A stretch of DNA of 64,000 nt from the NCBI RefSeq assembly GCF_001884045.1, contig NZ_MACF01000041.1, forward strand, positions 1 through 64,000, read 5' to 3'. Below the pieces are notes generated by a model. It was not told where the DNA came from. It was given only the letters and a program-made list of their open reading frames with translations, and did not search any database. Origin of the DNA: Bacillus mobilis. Its GTDB lineage: Bacteria; Bacillota; Bacilli; Bacillales; Bacillaceae_G. Below, in pieces: positions 27,598 through 35,021 of this stretch; positions within the stretch are counted from its first letter, which is position 1; every line of letters starts with the position of its first letter. The position numbers and the translations under genes are program-made.

Positions 27598-29202
27598 TTG
27601 AAATTTAAAAAGTTAAAACTACAACCGAGAATTACAATAACAATTAGTACGCTTATTCTAGTCGTACTTCTATTAACCAGTTATTTATTTTATTACATAT
27701 TGTCTGAAACGGTAGAAGAGCAAATTGGGAAACGGGCTTTGCACGTTGCGAAAACAGTTGCTGCTATACCTGAAATAACGGAAGCTTTTCAAAAAGAAGA
27801 TCCAGCTTCTATTATTCAGCCAATTGCAGAAAAAATTCGAATTGATACAGATGCTGATTTTATTGTAGTTGGAAACAAAGAGGGGATTCGATATGCACAT
27901 CCTAAGCGAGATAAAATAGGAGAAGAAATGGTTGGTGGAGATAACGAAGGGGTTCTATTAGAAGGAAAATCATATGTTTCGAGAGCAACTGGATCATTAG
28001 GCCCTTCATTACGTGGCAAAGTTCCAATCCGTAATCAGGAAAATGAAATTATTGGCGTGGTGTCTGTTGGATTTTCAATGGATGATATTCATGGAGCGGT
28101 AGAAGTGTATGGAAAGCGTGTATTTTGGATTACAATAATCGGTCTTTTAATTGGAATAATTGGCTCTATATATTTAGCGGGAAGTATAAAAAGAATGATG
28201 TTTGGGATGGAGCCAGAAGAAATTTCATCTTTATATGAAGAGCATAGTACAGTGATTCAATCTGTACGTGAAGGGATTATTGTTATTGATCAAAATGGCA
28301 TGATTAGTTTAGTCAATCAAGCGGCTTATGATATTCTTTCGCTAGATAGACAACGAAATATTATTGGAGAATTTATTTTAAATGTAATTCCTAATTCAAC
28401 AATACTAGATGTATTTCAAACTGGAGAAGAACAGTTTGATCGTCAATTAAATATAAAAGGGCAGGCTGTGATTGCGAACCGTCTACCTATTAAAGTAAAG
28501 AATAAAGTAACTGGCGTTGTATCGAGCTTGCGTTTGAAATCTGAAATGGATCAATTAACAGCAGAATTATCTCAGACGAAGCAATATACAGAGGCATTAC
28601 GAGCGCAAACACATGAATATAACAATTTGTTGTATACGCTTTCAGGTCTTATTCAGTTAGAATCATATGAGGATGCTTTAGAACTTATTCATAAGGAAAC
28701 AGCGGTATATCAAGATTTTGTTCAATTTATTATGAAGCGAATTCAAAATCCATGGTTAGGTGGGATTTTAATTGGATTCTATAATAGAGCAAGAGAGTTA
28801 AAGATTGATTTTATGCTAGATCGAGAAAGTAGCTTAGACAAATTAAGCCCGCACATTGAGAGTAATTATGTCGTTTCTATTTTAGGAAATTTAATTACGA
28901 ATGCATTTGAAGCGATTGAAAGAAATGAAGAGAATGATAAGAAGGTAAGAATGTTTGTAACTGATATCGGAGAAGAAATAGTAATTGAAGTAGAAGATTC
29001 AGGACAAGGGATTCATGATGAAGTCATTACTAGTATATTTTATAAAGGATTCTCGACGAAAGAGGGCGGGAAGCGAGGATATGGATTGGCAAAAGTGAAA
29101 GAGTTGGTAGAAGATTTAAATGGAAGTATTGCAATCGAAAAAGGGGATTTAGGTGGTGCATTATTTATTATCGCATTACCAAAAGAGAGAGGCGAATTGT
29201 AA
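27598..29202 (+). CDS. Sensor histidine kinase, CitA/DcuS family (CitS-like)
   Basis: This 534-residue membrane kinase has two helices (about residues 12-33 and 175-195) enclosing a single-Cache sensor, then a PAS domain (about 210-320), the H-box LRAQTHEYNNLLYTL with the phosphorylated His near 336, and an HATPase domain (NLITNAFEAI, DSGQGI, GYGLAKVKELV). This family senses citrate, malate, fumarate or similar acids. The TTG start lies 7 bases from AGGGG; an ATG two codons earlier is too close. It overlaps the regulator gene by one base. A CitM-type transporter lies convergently next door, supporting citrate sensing (inference). Confidence 0.88.
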   Translation: MKFKKLKLQPRITITISTLILVVLLLTSYLFYYILSETVEEQIGKRALHVAKTVAAIPEITEAFQKEDPASIIQPIAEKIRIDTDADFIVVGNKEGIRYAHPKRDKIGEEMVGGDNEGVLLEGKSYVSRATGSLGPSLRGKVPIRNQENEIIGVVSVGFSMDDIHGAVEVYGKRVFWITIIGLLIGIIGSIYLAGSIKRMMFGMEPEEISSLYEEHSTVIQSVREGIIVIDQNGMISLVNQAAYDILSLDRQRNIIGEFILNVIPNSTILDVFQTGEEQFDRQLNIKGQAVIANRLPIKVKNKVTGVVSSLRLKSEMDQLTAELSQTKQYTEALRAQTHEYNNLLYTLSGLIQLESYEDALELIHKETAVYQDFVQFIMKRIQNPWLGGILIGFYNRARELKIDFMLDRESSLDKLSPHIESNYVVSILGNLITNAFEAIERNEENDKKVRMFVTDIGEEIVIEVEDSGQGIHDEVITSIFYKGFSTKEGGKRGYGLAKVKELVEDLNGSIAIEKGDLGGALFIIALPKERGEL

Positions 29203-29894
29203 TGGGTGAGGAGATTGAAGTATTGATTGTAGAAGATGATATTCGAATTGCGGACATTCATCGTCGTTTTACTGAAAAAGTTGAGGGATTTAAAGTAATT
29301 GGAACAGCGACGACTGGAGAACAAGCGAAAGAATGGCTAGATCTTGTGAAGCCGCAGCTCGTTTTATTAGACGTGTATTTACCTGATATGCAAGGAACGG
29401 AACTTGTCACATATATTAGGCGCAATTTACATGATACAGATATTATTATGATTACAGCCGCATCGGAAACAGATGTAGTGAGGCACGCTTTACGAGGCGG
29501 AGTAACAGATTATATCGTAAAGCCACTTATGTTTGATCGATTTAAAGCAAGTTTGGAAGGTTATCAAAAAAAGATTGTGCAGCTGAAGAAAAATAATCAA
29601 TTATCTACAGAACAAATAGAATATTTATGGTCTCAAAGAGGCGTAAAGGGAAATGAAATAGAATATGCCCCGAAAGGGATCGATCCTTTAACTTTAGCAA
29701 AAATAAAAAAGCATATGTTAATAGTGAATGAAGAAGGAATTACAGCAGAAGTGTTAAGTACAATGGTAGGAGTAAGCCGGTCAACAGCGAGGCGCTATTT
29801 AGAGTATTTAATATCTGGAAAGAAAGTTCATGCGGAGCTTACATATGGGAGTGTAGGGAGACCAGAGAGACGGTATTTTCTTGTTTCTTCATAA
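29202..29894 (+). CDS. Response regulator, CitB/DcuR family (CitT-like)
   Basis: This 230-residue protein has a receiver domain with phospho-acceptor Asp in LVLLDVYLPD (about residue 56) and conserved Lys in YIVKPL. Its C-terminal helix-turn-helix (ITAEVLSTMVGVSRSTARRYLEYL, of which VSRSTARRYLEYL is the recognition part) is typical of CitT/MalR regulators. It is the partner of the overlapping kinase gene. The likely target is the neighbouring citrate transporter gene. Confidence 0.9.
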   Translation: MGEEIEVLIVEDDIRIADIHRRFTEKVEGFKVIGTATTGEQAKEWLDLVKPQLVLLDVYLPDMQGTELVTYIRRNLHDTDIIMITAASETDVVRHALRGGVTDYIVKPLMFDRFKASLEGYQKKIVQLKKNNQLSTEQIEYLWSQRGVKGNEIEYAPKGIDPLTLAKIKKHMLIVNEEGITAEVLSTMVGVSRSTARRYLEYLISGKKVHAELTYGSVGRPERRYFLVSS

Positions 29895-29897
29895 CAA

Positions 29898-29934
29898 AAA
29901 ACAGTAGAGAATTACATTTCTTCTACTGTTTTTT
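29898..29934. terminator. Bidirectional terminator between regulator and citrate transporter
   Basis: AAAAAACAGTAGA / TCTACTGTTTTTT stem with A/T tracts on both sides, between convergent genes. Confidence 0.9.
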
Positions 29935-29939
29935 GCGTC

Positions 29940-31244
29940 TTATATTGGAATAATCCCAATTACAATTCCAGTAATCAACATCACCATTGTCGTTCCAACT
30001 GCCCACAATAAAGTGAAGCGTTGATGTTCACCAAAATCAACTTTGGCCATTCCGACTAATAAATAAGTGGAAGCGACAAGAGGACTTAATAAGTGAACAG
30101 GTTGCCCGAGTAATGAAGCACGTCCCATTTCAGCTGCACTAATTCCGTAAGCAGCGGCAGCTTTCGTTAAAATAGGTAATACTCCGAAGTAAAATGCATC
30201 ATTGGACATGAAAAATGTGAACGGCATACTAAGAAGAGCTGTAATAATTGGTAGTTGTGGTCCAAGAGCGTCTGGTATAAGAGTGACTACACTTTGAGCC
30301 ATTGCATCTACCATTTTTGTTCCTGATAGAATACCAGTGAAAATTCCAGCGGCAAATACGAGAGAAACAACCGCTAATACGTTTCCTGCGTGAGAAGCAA
30401 TACGTTCTTTCTGTTGTTCTAAGTTCGGATAGTTAAGCATAACAGCAATCGCAAAAGCAATTGTAAATAAAACAGGTAACGGCATAACTTCTAGTATAAG
30501 GCAGACAAGTAAGGTAACAGTTAATAAAAAGTTAATCCATAGAAGCTTAGGGCGTTTATGAACGGCAGCTTCTACTGTTGCAGCTTGCTCATCCATCGTT
30601 TGCATTTGCTTTAAATATTGTACATCCATAATTCCTAATCGTTTTCTTTCTTTTGTTCCAAGGTAGTAAGCAACGAAAACGACCCAAATTGCACCAGCGA
30701 TCATTCCTGGTATAAGTGGTGTAAAGAGTTCTGATGCGTCTAGTCCAAGAGCACTCATAACCCGAGCTGTCGGTCCGCCCCACGGTGTAAGATTTGTTAC
30801 TCCTGCTCCTAACATAACAACCCCAGCTAATATAAGTGGATTCATTCCAAGGCGTTTATATAGTGGGTACATTGCGGAAACAGTAATCATATACGTTGTT
30901 GTTCCATCCCCATCTAATGAAACGATAATCGTAAGAATCGCTGTACCAACAACAATTTTTAAAGGATCGCCTTTTACAAATTTCAAAATCCTACTAATGA
31001 CAGGATCGAATAAACCGCTATCAATCATAATTCCAAAATACAAAATAGCAAACATAAGCATAATACCAGTAGGTGCTAGTTTTTGAATCCCTTCTAACAT
31101 CATAGGTCCCATATTTGCATAAAAACCGCCAATTAATGCGAAAGTAATTGGAATTAATATTAATGCTACTAGTGCTGACATACGTTTCGTCATAATTAAA
31201 AACATAAAGACAAATACCATCGCAAATCCAAGTAGTGCTAACAT
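29940..31244 (-). CDS. CitMHS-family citrate transporter (CitM-like)
   Basis: This 434-residue integral membrane protein has about 11-12 helices. CitMHS carriers import metal-citrate complexes with H+. Family features include SLDGDGTTTYMITVSAMYPLY and GVTNLTPWGGPTARVMSALG, both conserved in CitM/CitH. The start follows GGGGGAG. A cre-like site lies 20 bases upstream, so glucose repression by CcpA is likely, as for B. subtilis citM. The two-component system for its induction is probably the convergent CitS/CitT-like pair. Mg or Ca preference cannot be read. Confidence 0.9.
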   Translation of the reverse strand: MLALLGFAMVFVFMFLIMTKRMSALVALILIPITFALIGGFYANMGPMMLEGIQKLAPTGIMLMFAILYFGIMIDSGLFDPVISRILKFVKGDPLKIVVGTAILTIIVSLDGDGTTTYMITVSAMYPLYKRLGMNPLILAGVVMLGAGVTNLTPWGGPTARVMSALGLDASELFTPLIPGMIAGAIWVVFVAYYLGTKERKRLGIMDVQYLKQMQTMDEQAATVEAAVHKRPKLLWINFLLTVTLLVCLILEVMPLPVLFTIAFAIAVMLNYPNLEQQKERIASHAGNVLAVVSLVFAAGIFTGILSGTKMVDAMAQSVVTLIPDALGPQLPIITALLSMPFTFFMSNDAFYFGVLPILTKAAAAYGISAAEMGRASLLGQPVHLLSPLVASTYLLVGMAKVDFGEHQRFTLLWAVGTTMVMLITGIVIGIIPI

Positions 31245-31263
31245 GTAATCTCCCCCTCAAAAA

Positions 31264-31277
31264 TGATTGCGCTTTCA
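31264..31277 (-). promoter_or_regulatory. cre-like site (CcpA) before citrate transporter
   Basis: TGAAAGCGCAATCA on the minus strand matches the cre consensus TGWNANCGNTNWCA with one mismatch. It sits just upstream of the ribosome site, where CcpA would block transcription. Confidence 0.6.
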
Positions 31278-31497
31278 AAATGTAATGAAAATTCAGATAA
31301 AATGTTTTTTGTTTATCATAAAATCAATCATTCAAATGGTAAATAATTTGAAAAATAACATCATTAGAAGCATAATTTTTATTTTGGTCATTTTGTTCAC
31401 AGGAGTTAATTTGAATTTTTAAAAAGTAAGCTGCTCTCCGTAAGAATGGTAGAATAAGATGAAAATATTGAAGTGTGAAATAGGGAGTAGATTTTAT

Positions 31498-31752
31498 ATG
31501 AAAACGAGAATGGAAGAGATTTATAGTTCTTATGAAGGAAAAGTAGAAGAGATTTTTGTTAAAGAATCTTCTTACGTATATGAGTGGGAAAAATTAATGA
31601 TGATCCGAAAAAATAACGGTGAACTTGAAAAAGTTGCGATCGGTATTAGTGGAAATATAAGGTTAGTAAATGTAGTTGTTGGACAGCAAATTAATACAGA
31701 TACATTATTAGTTAAGTTAGAAGACGATTTATTAATTACAGGTTGTGAATGA
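31498..31752 (+). CDS. Small biotinyl/lipoyl-like domain protein
   Basis: This 84-residue protein shows two short repeats of the beta-hairpin pattern seen in biotinyl/lipoyl domains: YEGKVEEIFVKESSYVYEWEK and SGNIRLVNVVVGQQINTD, here quoted only in part. The usual MKM lysine loop is absent, so it is unlikely to carry biotin or lipoate. The chosen ATG follows AGGGAG at 10 bases; an ATG 13 codons upstream has a weaker site. It is monocistronic with its own terminator. Function unknown. Confidence 0.65.
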   Translation: MKTRMEEIYSSYEGKVEEIFVKESSYVYEWEKLMMIRKNNGELEKVAIGISGNIRLVNVVVGQQINTDTLLVKLEDDLLITGCE

Positions 31753-31756
31753 TGAG

Positions 31757-31787
31757 AGATGTGTAGATATGACTACACATCTTTTTT
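31757..31787 (+). terminator. Terminator
   Basis: AGATGTGTAG / CTACACATCT hairpin with T6. Confidence 0.88.
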
Positions 31788-31883
31788 GTTCCATATATTA
31801 CAAAAGTCACATTGTTTTTTCACAAATCTCACACAAGTTTTTGATATTCTCCTAGTGGAAGATACGGTTAGGGAGGAAATAAA

Positions 31884-32387
31884 ATGAGAACAAAGTATGT
31901 GATGCTTGCTATATGCTTATTTCTTGTCTTTACAATAGTAGGATGTGGCAAGAAGCAAGCAGAGGCTGTGGTAATTGATGAGAAACATGATAAGTGTGAT
32001 ATTTGCCAAATTGGGGTAATGGATAATCAATTTGCAACAGAAGTTATTTTAGAAAATGGAAAAGCGTTAAAGTTTGATGATATCGGTTGTATGTATAAAT
32101 GGATGGAGATTAATCCAGGAGAAAAGACGAAAGAAAAATTTGTTCGCGATTATGATTCGAAAGAATGGATTTCATTAGAAGATGCGACTTATGTATATGA
32201 TAAAACAATAACGACACCGATGGCTTATAATGTTATTTCATTTGAAAGTAAAAAGGATGCAGAGAATTTTGTGTCTAACTATAAAGGGAAAGTTCTTTCA
32301 TATAAAGAGCTAGCAGCGCATAAATGGGAAATGAATAAAGAGATGATGGGGAAGCCGAAAACGGGAAATCACGGTGGACACCATTAA
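31884..32387 (+). CDS. NosL-like lipoprotein
   Basis: This 167-residue lipoprotein has a signal peptide ending in the lipobox IVGC at about residue 21. The mature part begins with a paired-cysteine motif (KCDICQIGVMD) and contains FDDIGCMYKWM, as in NosL, which binds Cu(I) and helps mature nitrous oxide reductase. The C terminus is His-rich (NHGGHH). No nos genes are nearby, so a more general copper-handling role on the outer membrane face is more plausible. The ribosome site is GGGAGG. Monocistronic. Confidence 0.85.
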   Translation: MRTKYVMLAICLFLVFTIVGCGKKQAEAVVIDEKHDKCDICQIGVMDNQFATEVILENGKALKFDDIGCMYKWMEINPGEKTKEKFVRDYDSKEWISLEDATYVYDKTITTPMAYNVISFESKKDAENFVSNYKGKVLSYKELAAHKWEMNKEMMGKPKTGNHGGHH

Positions 32388-32393
32388 TAATAG

Positions 32394-32423
32394 AAAAAGA
32401 CAACTACATAGTTGTCTTTTTTA
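32394..32423 (+). terminator. Terminator of NosL-like gene
   Basis: AAAAGACAACTA / TAGTTGTCTTTT hairpin with T run. Confidence 0.88.
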
Positions 32424-32470
32424 TTATTACTCAGGTGCAAATATAGAAAAGGTGTCAAATTTTTAGAAGA

Positions 32471-32497
32471 ACGGTTACAATGGAATATAGTAACCTA
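32471..32497 (+). promoter_or_regulatory. Palindrome upstream of ankyrin lipoprotein
   Basis: GGTTAC and GTAACC flank 11 bases. It lies in the 330-base gap before the ankyrin lipoprotein gene, where no clear sigma-A promoter was found. Possible operator; low support. Confidence 0.3.
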
Positions 32498-32635
32498 AAG
32501 CAATCATGTATGTACTTTTTAGAAATGTATACAAATGCGGTAAAATCGTGCTAAACTAATTGCTGCGCTAATATAGGTTGAGAAACGTAGGTATAAGTTT
32601 AGATAATCCGATTAAAGAAGGAATATAAAGGGCTT

Positions 32636-32707
32636 ATGGATAAATGTAATCAAGAAGAGTTATTGTATGTGATGGAGGAATGGTTAAGAAAACATTATCT
32701 TTCATAG
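32636..32707 (+). CDS. Possible 23-aa upstream ORF
   Basis: A short frame begins MDKCNQEELL and ends RKHYLS. Its stop codon TAG lies in the sequence TCATAGGAG, i.e. inside the ribosome site of the ankyrin lipoprotein gene. A modest AAAGGG site precedes its ATG. This layout would couple translation of the two frames. It could also be chance. Confidence 0.35.
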   Translation: MDKCNQEELLYVMEEWLRKHYLS

Positions 32708-32718
32708 GAGCTGTAGTT

Positions 32719-33516
32719 GTGAGAAAACAAAAAATTTTATTATGTATGTTATTAGGACTTTTAATGACGGTAGTGGCTTGCGATAAGCAAGAGGAGCCAG
32801 AATCGAAACCGGTTCATGTGAAAAACGAAAAGAAAAAAGAAAAGCATAAAGAACAGGAAGAACCTAAAGAAGAAAAAAGTATAAATTTAATGGACAAACA
32901 GTTGCTACTTTCTGCGACTCTTGGAGACACTGAAACAGCTATGAAGCTGATTCAAGATGGAGCCAATATAAACGTAGAAGGTGACAATGGAGAAACGCCT
33001 ATCCTTGCAGCAACGTATCAAAATCATGTAGAGACAGTTAAAGCATTAATTGGTGCGGGGGCTAATATTGAAAGTAAAGATGAGAAACAAAGTAATCCAT
33101 TTCTTTATGCAAGTAGAGAAGGATATACAGACATTGTAAAGCTACTAATTAATGCAGGGGTTAATACGAAAGAAATTACTAAATCGGGTGGAACAGCACT
33201 CATTTCTGCATCTGAACGTGGCCATGTAGAGGTCGTAAAAGAGTTATTAGAGCATACGGATATTGATGTGAATTATAGAAATGCTCGTGGTGGAACAGCT
33301 TTAGTAGAAGCAATCGTATTAGGAAATGGTAGTGAAAGTCATAAGAAAGTAATTCAAATGCTTATTGACCACGGGGCGGATGTAAATATGGCCAATAAGG
33401 AAAATATTACACCACTGCAATATGCTGAAAAAAGAGGTTTTAAAGATATTGCAAATATGTTGAGGGTAGCTGGAGCGAATGAAGTCGTACAGCCACAGCC
33501 ACAACCGATGGAATAA
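32719..33516 (+). CDS. Ankyrin-repeat lipoprotein
   Basis: This 265-residue protein has a signal peptide with lipobox VVAC (Cys near residue 21), a Lys/Glu-rich linker (about 22-55) and five or six ankyrin repeats (for example GETPILAATYQNHVETVKAL and GGTALISASERGHVEVVKEL), ending in a Pro/Gln tail. It would be tethered outside the membrane, where the repeats should bind a protein partner. The GTG start lies 8 bases from AGGAG; an in-frame ATG 13 codons earlier directly abuts its ribosome site and is less likely. Partner unknown. Confidence 0.85.
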   Translation: MRKQKILLCMLLGLLMTVVACDKQEEPESKPVHVKNEKKKEKHKEQEEPKEEKSINLMDKQLLLSATLGDTETAMKLIQDGANINVEGDNGETPILAATYQNHVETVKALIGAGANIESKDEKQSNPFLYASREGYTDIVKLLINAGVNTKEITKSGGTALISASERGHVEVVKELLEHTDIDVNYRNARGGTALVEAIVLGNGSESHKKVIQMLIDHGADVNMANKENITPLQYAEKRGFKDIANMLRVAGANEVVQPQPQPME

Positions 33517-33528
33517 TAAGTATGAAAT

Positions 33529-33608
33529 AATCCCATTTAGATAGACAGGATGAAGAAGTCATTTCGTATGATGGATTCAGTAATGTGTATGTGAATGGGA
33601 TTTTTTTG
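33529..33608 (+). terminator. Possible long-loop terminator of ankyrin lipoprotein gene
   Basis: AATCCCATT and AATGGGATT can pair across about 60 bases and are followed by T7. The loop is long, so support is moderate. Confidence 0.5.
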
Positions 33609-33663
33609 TTGGAAAAATTGTTTGAAGAGAGGGAGAGATACATAGTAACTAAGGAGGAGAAAA

Positions 33664-33699
33664 ATGAGATTTTCAGAACTTGAGTTAAAAACAATGTAA
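33664..33699 (+). other. 11-codon frame with strong ribosome site
   Basis: AAGGAGGAG lies four bases before an ATG opening a frame reading MRFSELELKTM and then stop. The ribosome site is among the best in the window for such a short frame. It may be a leader peptide, a decayed gene start, or chance. The surrounding 33517-33885 stretch holds two hairpins and nothing else I can name. Confidence 0.3.
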
Positions 33700-33766
33700 G
33701 CAGAGATTTTACTTGTTTATAATTGACTATGAATAATAAAGTGTGTAAATGAACATAGCAATAAGA

Positions 33767-33798
33767 AAACCGCATCCTTTTTCAGAATGCGGTTTTCT
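33767..33798. terminator. Bidirectional hairpin terminator
   Basis: AAAACCGCAT / ATGCGGTTTT stem with A/T flanks. It lies downstream of the minus-strand micropeptide. Confidence 0.75.
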
Positions 33799-33885
33799 TT
33801 ACAAGGAGATAAGGGATCAAAAAAATGAAGAAGTCTTATCTCTTTTATATGAGTAAAGGGTCTAGAATGAATTTTGTCCTTTTCA

Positions 33886-33969
33886 TTATTTGTTTAGCTC
33901 CATTGCAACTTGTTTACCATTTACGAAAACCTCTGCCACTGCTACTACAACTTCCATCACTTTTTTCAT
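33886..33969 (-). CDS. 27-aa micropeptide (copy A)
   Basis: The peptide begins MKKVMEVVVAV and ends VNGKQVAMELNK. It is 23/27 identical to a second copy at 46163-46246, and DNA similarity extends through the promoter. A GGAGAG ribosome site lies before the ATG. The hydrophobic half alternates Val with Glu and there is no signal peptide, so it may be an amphipathic membrane-active peptide (inference). The paralogous pair with only conservative changes (M/I, V/I, A/T, F/L) argues that it is really translated. Not recognised as a known family. Confidence 0.72.
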   Translation of the reverse strand: MKKVMEVVVAVAEVFVNGKQVAMELNK

Positions 33970-34009
33970 CTCTCATCTCTCCTTGTTTTTTGTTTCATTT
34001 CTTACTTTT

Positions 34010-34073
34010 AGTATAAGAAAATATAGCAATCGCAACTATCGAATTGGATGACAAGAGACTTACATTGTTGTAA
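34010..34073 (-). promoter_or_regulatory. Conserved promoter module (copy A), 27-aa micropeptide
   Basis: On the minus strand: TTACAACAATGTAA, 17 bp (containing TGTCA 11 bp after TGTAA), TCGATAGT, 19 bp, TATACT, then AAAAGTAAG. Same layout as copies B, C and D. No TTGACA -35 is present, so activator or alternative sigma control is likely. Confidence 0.65.
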
Positions 34074-34166
34074 GGATAATAGTTTAGTTTGTAATAAATG
34101 TGATTCGGAATTACAGTTCGGAACTTTCTGACGTTTTGAACTATAATTAGAAAGAGGAGGGATAAT

Positions 34167-34871
34167 ATGAAAAGAATTCTTGTTATTAGTGATATTCATG
34201 GAGAAATAGAAAAGTTCGAACAGTTATTGGAAGAAGCTCAATACGATGCAAGAAAAGATCAATTAATTTTATTAGGGGATTATGTGGATCGTGGTCCCAA
34301 TGCGCGTGCTGTAATTGAAAAGGTAAAGGGGTTAAAAGAAGAGGGAGCCCTCGTTCTAAAGGGCAATCATGAAGATATGATGATTAAAGCGTTAACGACT
34401 GATGAGGAACGTTCATGGAACCATTGGGTCAAAAGGAATGGTGGAGATAAGACGTTATATAGCTATGGATTTGTAGAGAAAGATATTGTGGTTAATGAAG
34501 AAGCCTTCCAAAAACCAATGTTACAATCTCATGTTTTAGAGGAACATGTAAAATTTATTCAAGAATTAGATCATTACATTGAAACAGAAGAGTATATATT
34601 TGTACATGCTGGTGTTGAGCCAATGAAACGAGTTTCTGAATCTGAACCATACACGTTAATGTGGATCCGTAATGAATTTCATAATGGATATAGTGGCGAA
34701 AAGGTTGTTGTATTTGGTCATACGGAAACAAAAACGCTTCATGGTAGTGAGGATTGCGGAGTATATTTTGGTAGTAATCGTATTATAGGGATTGATGGCG
34801 GTGCTGTATATGGTGGCCAGCTAAATTGTTTAGAGTTGCCGAGTAAAAAGGTATACGTAGTAAAAAGTTGA
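34167..34871 (+). CDS. PPP-type metallophosphatase (PrpE/ApaH-like)
   Basis: This 234-residue calcineurin-like phosphoesterase has all metal-binding motifs: SDIHGE (residues 8-13), LLGDYVDRGPN, LKGNHEDM and later VFGHTETK. Close relatives include serine/threonine protein phosphatases and diadenosine tetraphosphatases; the sequence does not separate these. It is cytoplasmic. The ribosome site is GAGGAGGG. It lies directly after the micropeptide promoter region, transcribed the opposite way from the micropeptide, and has no clear operon partner. Confidence 0.88.
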   Translation: MKRILVISDIHGEIEKFEQLLEEAQYDARKDQLILLGDYVDRGPNARAVIEKVKGLKEEGALVLKGNHEDMMIKALTTDEERSWNHWVKRNGGDKTLYSYGFVEKDIVVNEEAFQKPMLQSHVLEEHVKFIQELDHYIETEEYIFVHAGVEPMKRVSESEPYTLMWIRNEFHNGYSGEKVVVFGHTETKTLHGSEDCGVYFGSNRIIGIDGGAVYGGQLNCLELPSKKVYVVKS

Positions 34872-35021
34872 AAGAGATAAGAGGAATCTTATTTCTTTCA
34901 ATTTTTTATTAAGCAAAATTTAAGGAAGAGTTTTTATAATAAATCTTCCCAATTTTATATCGAGAAAAACGTTAAAATATAATTATAAATAGAATTGAAC
35001 AATATGGTGGAAGGTGAGAAT

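Noticed and set aside
33825-34016. A 63-codon plus-strand frame with an AAGGAG site some distance upstream
   Set aside because: It runs antisense through the micropeptide gene and its promoter, both of which are conserved in a second copy; the equivalent plus-strand frame is not kept there.
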